DNA of 64,000 bases from Williamsia serinedens (GCF_024171725.1 NZ_JAMTCG010000001.1:248001-312000), one strand, 5' to 3'; counted from the stretch's first letter, positions 10,127 to 20,541 are shown. Notes: a model not told the origin generated them from the letters alone. Program-made: numbers and translations.

Positions 10127-11632
10127 CTAGCGGCCGCCGACGGCGTTGTCCGCGGCGGCGGCCCACTCACGCCACTGCTGTGCCTGGGCACGCAGGTCCG
10201 CGGCGTCCTTGTCCTTCCCGCGCGCGGCGGCCTTCTCCGCCTGCTCCTCGAGCTGGGCGACGCGGGACCGGAACTGCTCGGCGCGGGCTGCGACCTCGGG
10301 ATCGGTGCGGTGCCAGTGGGTCTCCTCGGCGTCGCGGACCCGCTTCTCGATGGCCCGGATGCCGCGTTCCAGTGACTGCATCCGCTCACGGGGCACCTTG
10401 CCGATCGCGTCCCACCGTTCGCGGATGTCGCGAAAGGCGCGGCGAGCCGCGTCGAGGTCGGCCGACGGGTCCACGGACTTCTCCGCCTCGTCGAGCAGTG
10501 CCTGCTTGGCGTCGGCGTTCGCCGCGAACTCCTCGTCCCGTTCGGACTGCGCGGCGTTGCGCGCCGCGAAGAACACGTCCTGGGCGGCCTTGAAGCGTTC
10601 CCACAGGGCGTCGTCGGAGTCGCGCGGCGCGCGACCGGCGGCCTTCCAGTCGGCCAGCAGCTCGCGGAAACGGCCGGCCGTGACGCCCCAGTCCGTCGAC
10701 GACGACAACGACTCCGCCTCGACGATGATCTCCTCCTTGCGCGCGCGGGCACCCGCACGCTCCCGGTCGAGTTCGGCGAAGTGGGCGCCGCGGCGACGGT
10801 TGAAGGCGTCGCGCGCCTTGGCGTAGCGCCGCCACAGCACGTCGTCGGTCTTGCGGTCGACGCCCTTGATCGTCTTCCACTCGTCGAGGATCGCGCGCAG
10901 CCGGTCACCGGCGTGCTTCCACTGGGTGCTCTCGGCGCCGATCGTCTCCGCCTCGGCGCAGAGTTCCTCCTTGCGGGCGACGGCGGCCGCCCGCGCGGCG
11001 TCGCGAGCCCGCGTGCGCTCGACGGCGACGCCGTCGGCCCCGTCGATCACCGCGGTCAGGCGTGCCCGCAGCGCGGGGACGTCCCCGATCACCGCGGCGT
11101 CGGCGAGGGTGTCGCGCACCGCGATCGCCGACGCCTTCGTCTTGCGCGGGTCGCCGGTGCCGGCGGACAGGCGCTCCTCCAGCAGCTCGATCTCGGTGGC
11201 CAGGTCGTCGTAGCGGCGGCCGTAGTGGGCGAGGCCCTCCGCGGGTGTCCCGGCCTGCCAGGAGCCGATGACCCGCGGGGTGCCGTCCTCGATGAGCCAG
11301 ACCGTGCCATCGTCGTCGACGCGGCCGAACAGCGACGGGTCCGACGCGGGCCGCGCACGGGGCGTCTCGACGGGAACGGCGGCGGGTCGGGGGACCGGCG
11401 TCGGGCGCGGTCCCGGTCGGGGACCGGGGCGTGGACCGGGCTTGGGAGGTGCCGGCGGCATCGCGGACGGGCTGGGTGCGGAGGTGCTCTGTGCGGAGGT
11501 GCTCTGTGCGGGAGGTGCGGCGACGGCGGTGTCCGCTGCCGGTGCGGCGGACGCCTCCGGCGGCGGGGGTGCGCTCGCGTCGTCGACGGTGCCGGTCTCC
11601 TCGGGGGCCGCCCGGCCCGCGTCCTCGCTCAT
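10127..11632 (-). CDS. DUF349 repeat protein
   Basis: 501 residues. The first ~100 are Pro/Ala/Ser-rich and disordered; from about residue 180 onward the protein is a series of DUF349 helical repeats, recognisable by recurring W-K/W-R blocks ([45 protein letters not shown]), each followed by an LWxRF/FxAA helix. It is highly charged and predicted coiled coil. It corresponds by position to Rv2731. DUF349 proteins are RNA-associated in some bacteria, but no role can be assigned here. Confidence 0.85.
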   Translation of the reverse strand: MSEDAGRAAPEETGTVDDASAPPPPEASAAPAADTAVAAPPAQSTSAQSTSAPSPSAMPPAPPKPGPRPGPRPGPRPTPVPRPAAVPVETPRARPASDPSLFGRVDDDGTVWLIEDGTPRVIGSWQAGTPAEGLAHYGRRYDDLATEIELLEERLSAGTGDPRKTKASAIAVRDTLADAAVIGDVPALRARLTAVIDGADGVAVERTRARDAARAAAVARKEELCAEAETIGAESTQWKHAGDRLRAILDEWKTIKGVDRKTDDVLWRRYAKARDAFNRRRGAHFAELDRERAGARARKEEIIVEAESLSSSTDWGVTAGRFRELLADWKAAGRAPRDSDDALWERFKAAQDVFFAARNAAQSERDEEFAANADAKQALLDEAEKSVDPSADLDAARRAFRDIRERWDAIGKVPRERMQSLERGIRAIEKRVRDAEETHWHRTDPEVAARAEQFRSRVAQLEEQAEKAAARGKDKDAADLRAQAQQWREWAAAADNAVGGR

Positions 11633-11832
11633 CGTGATCCTTCGTCCTCGCCGCGCGTCACGGCTGCCGTCCTCGTGCCGCGCGCCGCGCGGCGAGCCCA
11701 CGCCGGGGGCGCGGTGCAGACCATTCAAACAGGTGCCGTCCGTTTTCGTGCGCACTCGTCGCAGCGCACCGGTCGCCTGACCGACACGCGCGCACGTCGT
11801 CCCCACGCGCTCGATCGGTAGCGTGTGCAGGC

Positions 11833-12621
11833 GTGCTCGCTGCCGTCGCGATCGTGCCGGGGTCGCCGTCGCTCGTACCCGCCCTCACCGGTCCCGACAC
11901 GACCGGTCCCGCAGCCGATCTCGACGTACCTCGGCTCGCGGCCCGTCGGGTGACCGACCGTCTCGCCACCGCGGCGCCGGGTCGATGGGTCGCCCTGTGT
12001 GCCGCCGACGTCCACGATCCCGTCCCGGTCGGGGACACCGGTATCCGGTGCGGCGACCTCCCCGTCGACGGGACGTACCGCGGCTTCGGGGTGGACGTCC
12101 GGGTGCGTCTGCAGCCCGGGGCGTTCCCGACCGACGTCGACGACCTGATGCCGACGACGCTGCTCGCGGCGGCCTGGCTGCGCAGCGAGGAGGCGCCCAC
12201 GGTGACCGTCGACCCGGTGGTGGTCGCGCCGACGCTCGACGCCGTCGGGGTCACGTCTGCGGCCCGGGTCGTCGCCGATCTCCTCGCGGGCCACCCCGCG
12301 CCGACGGGGCTGCTCGTCGTCGCCGACGGGTCGACCGGTCTCACCCCGAAGGCCCCGGGTGGCCTCGTCGAGGGCGCCGACGCGGTGCAGGCGACGGTCG
12401 ACGCCGCGATCGCCCGCGCCGATCTCGACGCCCTGACGGCCCTCGACGTCGACGACTGCGCCCGCGCGCGGATCGACGGTCGCGCGGTCCTGCAGATCGC
12501 CGCCGCGGTGGTGCGCGACGCCGGCACCCCCGTCGTCGAATCCGAATCCCTCTGGCACGGTGCGCCCCTGGGCGTGGGTGGGCACGTCGCCTGGTGGCGG
12601 ATCGGGCCGGCCGGTGCCTGA
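11833..12621 (+). CDS. LigB-like class III extradiol dioxygenase-fold protein
   Basis: 262 residues from a GTG start. The sequence shape ([15 protein letters not shown] at the start, [19 protein letters not shown] and [32 protein letters not shown] at the end) matches the subunit-B-like family found beside miaA in Mycobacteriales (Rv2728c position). The metal-binding histidines of true extradiol dioxygenases are not obvious, so catalysis is doubtful. A TAGCGT box at 11819-11824 lies 8 nt upstream of the start. Its stop overlaps the miaA start, so the two are probably cotranslated. Confidence 0.75.
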   Translation: MLAAVAIVPGSPSLVPALTGPDTTGPAADLDVPRLAARRVTDRLATAAPGRWVALCAADVHDPVPVGDTGIRCGDLPVDGTYRGFGVDVRVRLQPGAFPTDVDDLMPTTLLAAAWLRSEEAPTVTVDPVVVAPTLDAVGVTSAARVVADLLAGHPAPTGLLVVADGSTGLTPKAPGGLVEGADAVQATVDAAIARADLDALTALDVDDCARARIDGRAVLQIAAAVVRDAGTPVVESESLWHGAPLGVGGHVAWWRIGPAGA

Positions 12622-13522
12622 TCGCCCGGTGGCCGTCGTCGGTCCGACCGGCACGGGCAAGTCCGATCTCGCGCTCGACATCGCCGAGCGGTGGGGCGGG
12701 GAGATCGTCAACATCGACGCGATGCAGCAGTACCGCGGCATGGACGTCGGCACCGCGAAGGTGCCCGTCGCCCAGCGGCGCGGGATCCCGCACCACCAGC
12801 TCGACGTCCTCGACGTCACCGAGATCGCGACCGTCGCGCGCTACCAGCGCGCCGCCGGCGCCGACGTCGAGGACATCCTCGCCCGCGGTCGGCTCCCGGT
12901 CATCGTCGGCGGTTCGATGATGTACGTGCAGTCGCTGCTCGACGACTGGTCGTTCCCCGCCACCGACGACGCCGTGCGCGCCCGCCTCGAGGACGAACTG
13001 GCCGACCGGGGCGTCGCCGCGATGCACGCACGCCTACAGGAGGTCGATCCCGACGCGGCCGCGTCGATCCTGCCCACCGACGGTCGACGGATCGTCCGTG
13101 CGCTCGAGGTCGTGGAGATCACCGGTGAGCCGTTCGCCGCCTCGGCCCCGCGCATCGGGACCCCGCGGTGGTCGACCGTGATCGTCGGGCTCGACCGCGA
13201 CACCACCGAGCTCGACGACCGCCTGCGGTCCCGCACCGAGGCGATGTTCTCCGGTGGGCTGCTCGCGGAGGTCGCCGGACTGGTCGGGCACGGGCTGCGC
13301 GAGGGGCGGACCGCGTCCCGCGCGATCGGCTACGCGCAGGCCCTCGCCGTCCTCGACGGCACGATGACACCGGCCGACGCGGTCGAGGCGACGTTCGTCG
13401 GTACCCGCCGGTACGTCCGCCGCCAGCGGTCCTGGTTCCGCCGTGACCCGCGGGTGCACTGGCTCGACGCGGGTGCCCCCGGGCTGGTCGACGCCGTGGC
13501 GGCGGTGCTCGAGCCCGGCTGA
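12614..13522 (+). CDS. miaA: tRNA dimethylallyltransferase MiaA
   Basis: 302 residues from GTG 12614, overlapping the upstream stop by 8 nt. Adds the dimethylallyl group from DMAPP to A37 of tRNAs reading UNN codons, making the substrate for MiaB encoded 3 kb upstream. The P-loop is at residues 10-17 (GPTGTGKS), the substrate Asp/Thr are in [17 protein letters not shown], and the RRIVRALEV and [11 protein letters not shown] motifs plus the C-terminal [17 protein letters not shown] complete the family pattern. Confidence 0.95.
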   Translation: MPDRPVAVVGPTGTGKSDLALDIAERWGGEIVNIDAMQQYRGMDVGTAKVPVAQRRGIPHHQLDVLDVTEIATVARYQRAAGADVEDILARGRLPVIVGGSMMYVQSLLDDWSFPATDDAVRARLEDELADRGVAAMHARLQEVDPDAAASILPTDGRRIVRALEVVEITGEPFAASAPRIGTPRWSTVIVGLDRDTTELDDRLRSRTEAMFSGGLLAEVAGLVGHGLREGRTASRAIGYAQALAVLDGTMTPADAVEATFVGTRRYVRRQRSWFRRDPRVHWLDAGAPGLVDAVAAVLEPG

Positions 13523-13537
13523 GGCACGCTCGGTGAC

Positions 13538-13549
13538 TACCCTGGGGGG
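13538..13549 (+). promoter_or_regulatory. Leaderless promoter of dapF (TACCCT + 6 nt)
   Basis: TACCCT at 13538-13543 is followed by six G bases and the ATG. The box therefore ends at -7 relative to the A of the start codon, the spacing expected for a leaderless mRNA. Confidence 0.6.
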
Positions 13550-14473
13550 ATGGCCGACGTCGACACCGCGCTCCCGTTCGTCAAGGGACACGGCACCGAG
13601 AACGACTTCGTGCTGCTCCCGGACCACCAGGCCCGGCTCGACCTCACCGAGGACTTCGTCGCCGCGCTCTGCGATCGCCGCGCCGGCATCGGCGGCGACG
13701 GTCTCCTGCGGGTGGCGCGCACCGACGCACTCGTGATCGCGGGTGTGCTCGACGAGATCCCGGCCGGCGTGTCGAGCTCCGACTGGTTCATGGACTACCG
13801 CAACGCCGACGGGTCGATCGCCGAGATGTGCGGCAACGGCGTGCGGGTGTTCGCGCACCATCTCGTCGTCGCGGGTCTCATCGACCGCACCGAGTTCGTC
13901 GTCGGCAGCCGCGCCGGCGGTCGTCGTGTGCACGTCCGGTCCGCCGATGCCGCCGACGCCGACGTCACCGTGGAGATGGGACCGGTCCGGATCGGGGAAC
14001 GCAGCAGCACGACCCTGGGCCGACAGCTCGACGGGGTCGCGGTCGACGTCGGCAACCCGCACCTGGCCTGCGTCGTCGACGACCTCACCGTCGCCGACCT
14101 CGACCGCCTGGACTTCACCGGCGGCGCCGTGGTGGACACCGGTGTCTTCCCGCACGGGGTGAACATCGAGGTGCTCACACCCGTCCGCGACGGCTCCGTC
14201 CACATGCGTGTCCTCGAACGCGGCGTCGGGGAGACCCGCAGCTGCGGCACCGGGACCGTCGCCGCGGCGGCCGCGGCCCTGCTGGCCCAGACCGGGAAGC
14301 CGCAGGGCGCCCTCGACGTTCACATACCGGGAGGCACCGTGACCGTGACGATCACCGACGACGGCGCCACCCTGCGTGGGCCGTCGCGCCTCGTCGCCGT
14401 CGGGACCGTCTCCCTGCCGGAGGCGACCGGCAGCCCCGCCGAAAACCGGGTGCACGTCGCACCGTCGGTGTGA
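13550..14473 (+). CDS. dapF: Diaminopimelate epimerase
   Basis: 307 residues; converts LL- to meso-diaminopimelate for lysine and peptidoglycan. The two catalytic cysteines are visible: C94 in [17 protein letters not shown] and C232 in ETRSCGTGT. The N-terminal [14 protein letters not shown] is the usual start. It follows miaA by 27 nt but has its own apparent leaderless promoter, and is followed 7 nt later by hflX. The order miaA-dapF-hflX is standard in Actinobacteria. Confidence 0.96.
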   Translation: MADVDTALPFVKGHGTENDFVLLPDHQARLDLTEDFVAALCDRRAGIGGDGLLRVARTDALVIAGVLDEIPAGVSSSDWFMDYRNADGSIAEMCGNGVRVFAHHLVVAGLIDRTEFVVGSRAGGRRVHVRSADAADADVTVEMGPVRIGERSSTTLGRQLDGVAVDVGNPHLACVVDDLTVADLDRLDFTGGAVVDTGVFPHGVNIEVLTPVRDGSVHMRVLERGVGETRSCGTGTVAAAAAALLAQTGKPQGALDVHIPGGTVTVTITDDGATLRGPSRLVAVGTVSLPEATGSPAENRVHVAPSV

Positions 14474-14480
14474 GTCACTG

Positions 14481-16022
14481 ATGGCGGCACCCGACCACGA
14501 TCCGATCACCGAACCCGACCGCCGACGGGGCACCGCCCCGTCGCGTCCTTCCCCCGAGGAGACCACCTTCTTCACCGAGAACACCTCCGGCGTCGCCTAC
14601 GCCGACGACGACACACAGGACACAATCACCGGCTACCGCCACACCCCGACCACCGGCGAGCTCCAGCTCGACGAACGGTCGTCGCTGCAGCGTGTGCCGG
14701 GTCTGTCCACCGAGCTCACCGACATCACCGAGGTCGAGTACCGACAGCTGCGCCTCGAGCGCGTCGTGCTCGTCGGTGTCTGGACCGAGGGCTCCCAGCA
14801 GGCCGTGCAGGGACGTATGGCCGAGCTCGCCGCCCTCGCCGAGACGGCCGGGTCCGAGGTCCTCGACGGCGTCGTCCAGCGCCGCGACCGACCCGACCCC
14901 GCGACCTACATCGGTTCCGGCAAGGCCCATGAACTGCGCGAGGTCGTCCTCGCGACCGGCGCCGACACCGTCATCTGCGACGGCGAGCTGACCCCGGCGC
15001 AGCTGACCGCGCTGGAGAAGGTGGTCAAGGTCAAGGTCATCGACCGCACCGCGCTCATCCTCGACATCTTCGCCCAGCACGCCACGTCCCGGGAGGGCAA
15101 GGCGCAGGTGGCGCTGGCACAGATGGAGTACATGCTCCCGCGCCTGCGCGGCTGGGGTGAGTCCATGTCCCGACAGGCCGGCGGTCGCGCCGGCAGCAAC
15201 GGCGGCGTGGGCCTGCGCGGTCCCGGTGAGACGAAGATCGAGACCGACCGTCGTCGCATCCGCGAGCGGATGGCTAAGCTGCGGCGCGAGATCCGCGGGA
15301 TGAAGACCGCCCGCACCGTGAGTCGTACACGGCGCAGGTCGTCGGTGGTGCCGACCATCACGATCGCCGGGTACACCAACGCCGGGAAGTCCAGCCTCAT
15401 CAACGCGATGACCGGAGCCGGTGTCCTGGTCCAGGACGCGCTGTTCGCCACCCTCGACCCGACCACGCGCCGGGCCACGCTGGACGACGGCCGCGAGGTG
15501 ACGTTCACCGACACCGTCGGCTTCGTCCGCCACCTGCCGACGCAGCTCGTCGAGGCGTTCCGGTCGACGCTGGAGGAGGTCGTCGACGCCGACGTCGTCC
15601 TGCACGTTGTCGACGCGTCGGACCCGATGCCGATGGACCAGATCTCGACGGTGCGTCGGGTCATCGCCGACGTCGTCGCCGAAGAGGACGCGGTGTCACC
15701 CCCGGAGATCCTGGTGATCAACAAGATCGACCGCGCCGACCCCCTCGTGCTCGCGGCGCTGCGCGGGGAGTTCCCCGACGCCGTGTTCGTCTCGGCGGTC
15801 ACCGGTGCGGGTCTCGAGGACCTGTTCGCGCGGGTGCGCGAGGTGGCGAGTCGTCACGACGTCGACATGACCGTCCTCGTGCCGTACTCGCGTGGGGATC
15901 TGGTGTCGCGCATCCACGCCCACGGTGACGTGCTCGACACCGAGCACGTGGTCGACGGGACACGCCTGCACGTGCGTGTGCCACCGGCGCTGGCCGGCGA
16001 ACTGCAGGAGCTGACCGTCTGA
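14481..16022 (+). CDS. hflX: GTPase HflX
   Basis: 513 residues from ATG 14481. Ribosome-associated GTPase that splits or rescues stalled 70S ribosomes under stress. An N-terminal extension of ~65 residues precedes the HflX subdomain (YIGSGKAHEL, ILDIFAQHA, and the GRAGSNGGVGLRGPGETKIETDRR glycine-rich loop). The G domain has G1 GYTNAGKSSL, G3 DTVGF and G4 NKID. It ends before a strong palindromic terminator shared with the PTS operon. Confidence 0.95.
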   Translation: MAAPDHDPITEPDRRRGTAPSRPSPEETTFFTENTSGVAYADDDTQDTITGYRHTPTTGELQLDERSSLQRVPGLSTELTDITEVEYRQLRLERVVLVGVWTEGSQQAVQGRMAELAALAETAGSEVLDGVVQRRDRPDPATYIGSGKAHELREVVLATGADTVICDGELTPAQLTALEKVVKVKVIDRTALILDIFAQHATSREGKAQVALAQMEYMLPRLRGWGESMSRQAGGRAGSNGGVGLRGPGETKIETDRRRIRERMAKLRREIRGMKTARTVSRTRRRSSVVPTITIAGYTNAGKSSLINAMTGAGVLVQDALFATLDPTTRRATLDDGREVTFTDTVGFVRHLPTQLVEAFRSTLEEVVDADVVLHVVDASDPMPMDQISTVRRVIADVVAEEDAVSPPEILVINKIDRADPLVLAALRGEFPDAVFVSAVTGAGLEDLFARVREVASRHDVDMTVLVPYSRGDLVSRIHAHGDVLDTEHVVDGTRLHVRVPPALAGELQELTV

Positions 16023-16056
16023 CGCCCCCTGCGCCGGACCCTCGGAGCCGGACACG

Positions 16057-16094
16057 ACGCGGCCCCCGATGCTCGAGAGCATCGGGGGCCGCGT
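16057..16094. terminator. Bidirectional terminator between hflX and ptsH
   Basis: Perfect 18-bp inverted repeat (arm 1 16057-16074, arm 2 16077-16094) with two central bases, located 34 nt after the hflX stop and 16 nt before the end of ptsH on the other strand. There is no clear T run on either side. Confidence 0.8.
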
Positions 16095-16110
16095 TCGTCG
16101 GACCGGTCGG

Positions 16111-16371
16111 TCAGTCGGCGTCGAGGTCCTTCGCGACGAGGCCGGCGATCGAGTCCAGCGTGGGCTGGTCGTCGGCGGTGACGACGACCTGCGTCCCCTT
16201 CTCCGCGCCGAGGGTCATGATCATCAGGGCCGAACCGGCGTCGACGGGCTCACCGCCCTCGACGGCGAGCGTGACGGCGGAGCCGGCGGCCGCGACGGCC
16301 TCGGCGATGATCGTCGCGGGCCGGGCGTGCAGTCCGACGGCGGAGCCGACCGGAACGGTGGTGCTGGGCAT
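16111..16371 (-). CDS. ptsH: PTS phosphocarrier protein HPr
   Basis: 86 residues. Accepts phosphate from Enzyme I on His15 (GLHARPA) and passes it to the EIIA domain of FruA. The Ser at position 47 (DAGSALMIM) corresponds to the regulatory serine of Firmicutes, but no HPr kinase is seen nearby. A GAAGGGA ribosome site precedes the ATG. It is the last gene of the minus-strand fructose operon. Confidence 0.95.
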   Translation of the reverse strand: MPSTTVPVGSAVGLHARPATIIAEAVAAAGSAVTLAVEGGEPVDAGSALMIMTLGAEKGTQVVVTADDQPTLDSIAGLVAKDLDAD

Positions 16372-16403
16372 GGGGTGGGTCCCTTCTTCGGTGACGGGTG
16401 TGG

Positions 16404-18521
16404 TCAGGCTGCCACGGGGGTGGCGGCCGGGGTGGCGGTGACGGTGTCCTTGGTGGTGCGGACGCGCATCTCCTTGAGGGCGACGACGATCGCGGCGGCG
16501 ACCACGGTGCCCGCGGCGAGGGCCACGAGGAACCCGAGGACGTTGCTCATCGCGAAAAATACGAAGATGCCGCCGTGCGGGGCGCGCAGGCCCACGTCGA
16601 ACGCCATGGTGATGGCGCCGGTGACCGCGCCGCCGGCCATCATCGAGGGGATGACGCGCAGCGGGTCGGCCGCGGCGAACGGGATGGCGCCCTCGGAGAT
16701 GAACGAGGCACCGAGCAGCCACGCGGCCTTGCCGTTCTCACGCTCGGGCTCGGTGAAGAGCTTCGGGCGGACGAGGGTGGCGAGGGCCATCGCCAGCGGC
16801 GGGACCATGCCCGCCGCCATGACCGTGGCCATGATGTGCAGTTCGGCGGGACCACCGGTGGCGAGTCCCTGGACGGCGAACGCGTAGGCGGCCTTGTTCA
16901 CCGGGCCGCCGAGGTCGAAGCACATCATCAGGCCGAGCACGATGCCCAGGATGATCGCGGAGCTGCCGGACATGTTCGACAGCGCGCTGGTCAGCTCGCG
17001 GGTGACCCACGCCAGCGGACGACCCAGGACCATGAGCATCAACGCGCCGGTGATCAGGGTCGCCAGCAGCGGGATGATGACGACCGGCATGAGACCGCGC
17101 GCCCACTGCGGCAGCGGGATCCGGCTGATGTAGAGCGCCACGAAGCCGGCGATGAGACCACCGACGAGGCCGCCGATGAAGCCGGCACCCACGGTCGCGG
17201 CGATGTAGCCCGCGGTGAAACCGGGTGCGAGACCGGGCCGGTCGGCGATCGCGAAGGCGATGTAGCCGGCGAGCGCCGGGACCAGGAAGAAGAACGCCAG
17301 CGAGCCGATCTCGAAGAACACCCCACCGAGGTACTGCATGATCCCGCCGGACGGCAGGTTGGTGAGGCTGTTGCTCAGCGCGATGGTGGCGCCGATCGGG
17401 TCGGTCGCACCGTCGGGCTTCAGTGCGATCTCGTACCCGCCGAACAGGAATCCGAGGGCGATGAGCAGACCACCCGCGGCGACGAACGGGATCATGTAGC
17501 TGACGCCGGTCAGCAGGATCTGGCGCAGACGGGTGCCCCAGCCCAACTCGCTGCCGGACGACGCGGATGCGGCGCCGGCGGCGGCCGCGGTGCCCGAGAC
17601 CCGGGGAGCCGACGGGTTGCCCGCCGCGGCGACGGCGTCGGCGATCATGGCGTCGGGCTCGTTGATGGCGCGCTTGGTGCCGGACTCGACGACGGGCTTG
17701 CCCGCGAACCGCTCGCGGCCCTTGACGCCCACGTCTGTGGCGAAGATGACGGCGTCGGCGGCCGCGATGACCGCGGGGTCGGCCGGGGTCGACTTCGACG
17801 ATCCCTGGGTCTCGACGACGAAGTCCACCCCGGCACGCTCGGCGGCGTAGGTGAGGGAGTCGGCGGCCATGTAGGTGTGGGCGATCCCGGTGGGGCACGC
17901 GGTGATCGCGACGATCGACGTGCGCTTCCCGGACGCCGTGGTGCCGGTCGGCTCGGCCGAGGCCGGCGCCGGGGTGGCTGCGGCGGGCGCGGCGGCGGCA
18001 CCGGTGGCGCCGGCGGCGGGGGTCGGGGACACGACGTCGCCGACGAGGTCGACGACCGTCGCGGCGTCGGGCGCCGAGCGCAGCGACGCGACGAAGTCGG
18101 GACGGACGAGAGCCCGGGCGAGCGCGCTCAGCAGCTTCATGTGCTCGGAGCCACCCGATGCCGGTGCGGCGATGAGGAACACGATGTCGGCGGGGCCGTC
18201 GGCGGCGCCGAAATCGACCCCGGGTGCCAGGCGGGCGAACGCGAGGCTCGCCCGCGTGACGCCCTCGGTGCGGCAGTGCGGGATGGCGATCCCGCCGGGC
18301 AGCCCGGTGGGCGACTGCGCCTCGCGGGCCAGCGCGGCCTCGACGAGGCCGTCGGCCTGCGTCGCGCGCCCCGTCTCGACCAGCAGGCCGGCGAGATGTG
18401 TGATGACCGCGGCGGTGTCGGACCCGGCGTTCACGTCGAGGGCGACGGTGGCCGTCTCGATGATCGCCGACGCCTGCGGGTCGGAGCCCGGGGTGACCGG
18501 GCCGGGATGGGTGGTGGACAT
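16404..18521 (-). CDS. fruA: PTS fructose transporter, EIIABC
   Basis: 705 residues with domain order A-B-C. EIIA (about 1-160) has phosphorylated His82 in GGIAIPHCRT. EIIB (about 200-300) has Cys209 in ITACPTGIAHTYMAA. EIIC (about 350-690) has about nine membrane helices, with the fructose-family segments DLGGPVNKAAYAF and GGPAELHIMATVMAAGMVPPL. Linkers between domains are Ala/Pro-rich. It imports fructose as fructose-1-phosphate, the substrate of FruK. It lies 32 nt before ptsH and 85 nt after fruK in one operon. Confidence 0.95.
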   Translation of the reverse strand: MSTTHPGPVTPGSDPQASAIIETATVALDVNAGSDTAAVITHLAGLLVETGRATQADGLVEAALAREAQSPTGLPGGIAIPHCRTEGVTRASLAFARLAPGVDFGAADGPADIVFLIAAPASGGSEHMKLLSALARALVRPDFVASLRSAPDAATVVDLVGDVVSPTPAAGATGAAAAPAAATPAPASAEPTGTTASGKRTSIVAITACPTGIAHTYMAADSLTYAAERAGVDFVVETQGSSKSTPADPAVIAAADAVIFATDVGVKGRERFAGKPVVESGTKRAINEPDAMIADAVAAAGNPSAPRVSGTAAAAGAASASSGSELGWGTRLRQILLTGVSYMIPFVAAGGLLIALGFLFGGYEIALKPDGATDPIGATIALSNSLTNLPSGGIMQYLGGVFFEIGSLAFFFLVPALAGYIAFAIADRPGLAPGFTAGYIAATVGAGFIGGLVGGLIAGFVALYISRIPLPQWARGLMPVVIIPLLATLITGALMLMVLGRPLAWVTRELTSALSNMSGSSAIILGIVLGLMMCFDLGGPVNKAAYAFAVQGLATGGPAELHIMATVMAAGMVPPLAMALATLVRPKLFTEPERENGKAAWLLGASFISEGAIPFAAADPLRVIPSMMAGGAVTGAITMAFDVGLRAPHGGIFVFFAMSNVLGFLVALAAGTVVAAAIVVALKEMRVRTTKDTVTATPAATPVAA

Positions 18522-18606
18522 GGTGCCTCTTCTGTTCAGGTGGGACGGTGCTCGTGGGATGTGATGCGGGAGTGCGTCGGTCGTCGGTGCTCGGCGACCG
18601 TGGTCG

Positions 18607-19578
18607 TCAGACGAATGGTGTGGACACCTCGCTCACCCGCACCGCGTGCAGCGCGAGGTCACCGGGGGAGGGGGGCTGGGTCCCGGGCAGGGCCGCCGCG
18701 GCCGATCCGTGTGCGACGGCGGCGCGCAGGGCCTCCGCGGGTCCGTGACCGGCCATGTCCGCCAACAGGTATCCGGCGAGCGTGGCGTCGCCGGCGCCGA
18801 CCGTGCTCACCGGCGTGATCGGCGGCGGTGACGCCTGCCAGGCCCCGTCGGCCGTGACGAGGAGCGCGCCCGCCGCGCCGAGGGTGGCGAGGACGGCGCA
18901 GCCACCGGAGCCGACGACCGACCGCGCCGCGTCGAGGGTGGGGGTGAAATCCCCACCGGCTGCGGCGGAGTCGAGGTCGGCCACGTCGGCGCCGGTGATC
19001 TCACAGAGCTCCTCGGTGTTGGGCTTGATCAGGTCGACCGACCCGTCGGCGAGGGCGCCGACCAGTGCGGCCAGGGGTGCCCCGGAGGTGTCGACCGCGA
19101 CGCGGCAGCGCGATCCCGACAGGGCCGCGGCGATGCGCGCGTAGAGATCGGCCGGGACCCCGGGCGGCAGCGACCCGCACAGCGCGACCCAGTCCGCGTC
19201 CTCGGCGACGTCGAGCACGAGCGAGAACAGCCCGTCGATCTGCGCGGGGCCGAGCGTGGCGCCCGGGAGGTTCAGCTTGGTCGTCGTCCCGTCGGGTTCG
19301 GTGACCGTGATGTTGGTGCGGACCTCGTCGGCGATCTCGACGGTGCGGTGGTGCAGACCCACCGCGTCGAGTCCGAGCAGGAGGGGGTCGCCGGCCGGGG
19401 CGGGCAGGATCGCGGTGGTCGCGACCCCGGCGACCTGGGCCACGCGGGAGACGTTGATGCCCTTGCCGCCCGGCTCGCTGCGGGTGCCCAGGGCTCGGAC
19501 GACGGCGCCGCGCTCGAGGACGCCCGGCAGGACGACGGTGCGGTCGAGGCTGGGGTTGGCGGTGACGGTGACGATCAT
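18607..19578 (-). CDS. fruK: 1-phosphofructokinase (PfkB family)
   Basis: 323 residues starting MIVTVTANPSLDRTV, the hallmark of 1-phosphofructokinase. Phosphorylates fructose-1-phosphate to fructose-1,6-bisphosphate. PfkB signature 1 is in SEPGGKGINVSRV and signature 2 with the catalytic Asp in VSTVGAGDATLAGYL. The start overlaps the regulator's stop (ATGA), so translation is coupled. Confidence 0.93.
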   Translation of the reverse strand: MIVTVTANPSLDRTVVLPGVLERGAVVRALGTRSEPGGKGINVSRVAQVAGVATTAILPAPAGDPLLLGLDAVGLHHRTVEIADEVRTNITVTEPDGTTTKLNLPGATLGPAQIDGLFSLVLDVAEDADWVALCGSLPPGVPADLYARIAAALSGSRCRVAVDTSGAPLAALVGALADGSVDLIKPNTEELCEITGADVADLDSAAAGGDFTPTLDAARSVVGSGGCAVLATLGAAGALLVTADGAWQASPPPITPVSTVGAGDATLAGYLLADMAGHGPAEALRAAVAHGSAAAALPGTQPPSPGDLALHAVRVSEVSTPFV

Positions 19579-20342
19579 GCGATCACGACCTCGACGCCGA
19601 GCGCGGACAGGCGGGCGGAGAAGGCGGGATCGATGCCGTCGTCGGTGATGAGCACGTCCACCGCGGCGATGTCGGCGAAGCTGCGCAGGTCCTCCCGGCC
19701 GATCTTGGTCGAGTCCGCGAGCACGACGACACGTTGCGCGGCCGCGACCATGGCCGACTTCACCGCCGCCTCCTCGATGTCCGGCGTCGACAGACCGTGG
19801 TGTTCGGTGAGGCCGTTCGTGCCGATCATCGCGACGTCGACCCGCAGGTCGCCCAGCGCGGCCAGCGGTGCGGGACCGACGGCGGCCTGGGTGATCCCGC
19901 GGATCCGTCCGCCGAGGAAGTGGAGGTCGGCACCGGGGTGCTCGGCCACCGTCGACGCGACCGACAGCGAGTTGGTGAAGACGGTGAGGCTGCGGTCGCG
20001 GGGGAGACGGGCGGCGGCCTGGATGGTCGTGGTGCCGGCGTCGACGACAAGGCTGCCGCCGTCGGAAGGGATGAACCGGCACGCGGCGGCCCCGATGCGC
20101 ATCTTCTCGTCCGGGCGGGCGTCGGCGCGCTCGGCCACACCGAGTTCCGACGGCCGGACGGCGTCGACGGTGACGGCGCCGCCGTGCACGCGGCGCAGTG
20201 CGCCGACCCGTTCCAGCGCGGCCAGGTCGCGGCGCACCGTCTCGCTGGTGACCGCGAACTCGCGGGCGAGCGCGGTCACCGACGCCCGTCCGTGGTTCGC
20301 CACCTGCTCGGCGATGGCCTGCTGTCGCTCCTCGGCGTACAC
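19575..20342 (-). CDS. fruR: DeoR-family regulator of the fructose PTS
   Basis: 255 residues from GTG 20342, with AGGAG 5 nt upstream. An N-terminal DeoR winged HTH (MYAEERQQAIAEQVANHGRASV then TSETVRRDLAALERVGALRRVHGGA) is followed by the sugar-phosphate isomerase-like sensor domain (DAGTTTIQAAARL, IGTNGLTEHHGLSTPD, LADSTKIGREDL). It leads the operon with fruK and fruA and diverges from ptsI; palindromes containing TTGAC lie between. The likely effector is fructose-1-phosphate or a related sugar phosphate (inference). It matches C. glutamicum fruR in position. Confidence 0.9.
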   Translation of the reverse strand: MYAEERQQAIAEQVANHGRASVTALAREFAVTSETVRRDLAALERVGALRRVHGGAVTVDAVRPSELGVAERADARPDEKMRIGAAACRFIPSDGGSLVVDAGTTTIQAAARLPRDRSLTVFTNSLSVASTVAEHPGADLHFLGGRIRGITQAAVGPAPLAALGDLRVDVAMIGTNGLTEHHGLSTPDIEEAAVKSAMVAAAQRVVVLADSTKIGREDLRSFADIAAVDVLITDDGIDPAFSARLSALGVEVVIA

Positions 20343-20437
20343 CGTGGCTCCTGTCGTCGTCGGCGCCCCGGTGTCCGTGGATCAGGTGATCCGTGTGGAT
20401 TTCTGTGGGTGCCGGTGTTGGTTCATGTCTGTTTACG

Positions 20438-20475
20438 CTTGACTGTGTTGACAAGTCAAGCATTTCTTGTAATTT
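20438..20475. promoter_or_regulatory. ptsI promoter with overlapping palindromes
   Basis: Rightward -35 TTGACA (20448-20453), 16-bp spacer and TAATTT (20470-20475) form a promoter for ptsI. Two overlapping inverted repeats cover it: CTTGACT-N9-AGTCAAG (20438-20444/20454-20460) and TTGAC-AA-GTCAA (20448-20459). They are candidate operators for the DeoR regulator acting on both divergent units. The stretch is AT-rich compared with its surroundings. Confidence 0.65.
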
Positions 20476-20541
20476 GAGTCACAACAGCCGGTCCACCGGG
20501 GCCGGGACACCATCCATCCGTCGCCGACCCGAGGTGAACCC

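Noticed and set aside
16372-18606. Plus-strand frames of several hundred codons opposite fruA
   Set aside because: FruA has all EIIABC motifs on the minus strand; the opposite frames read as Gly/Asp/Arg-rich shadows.
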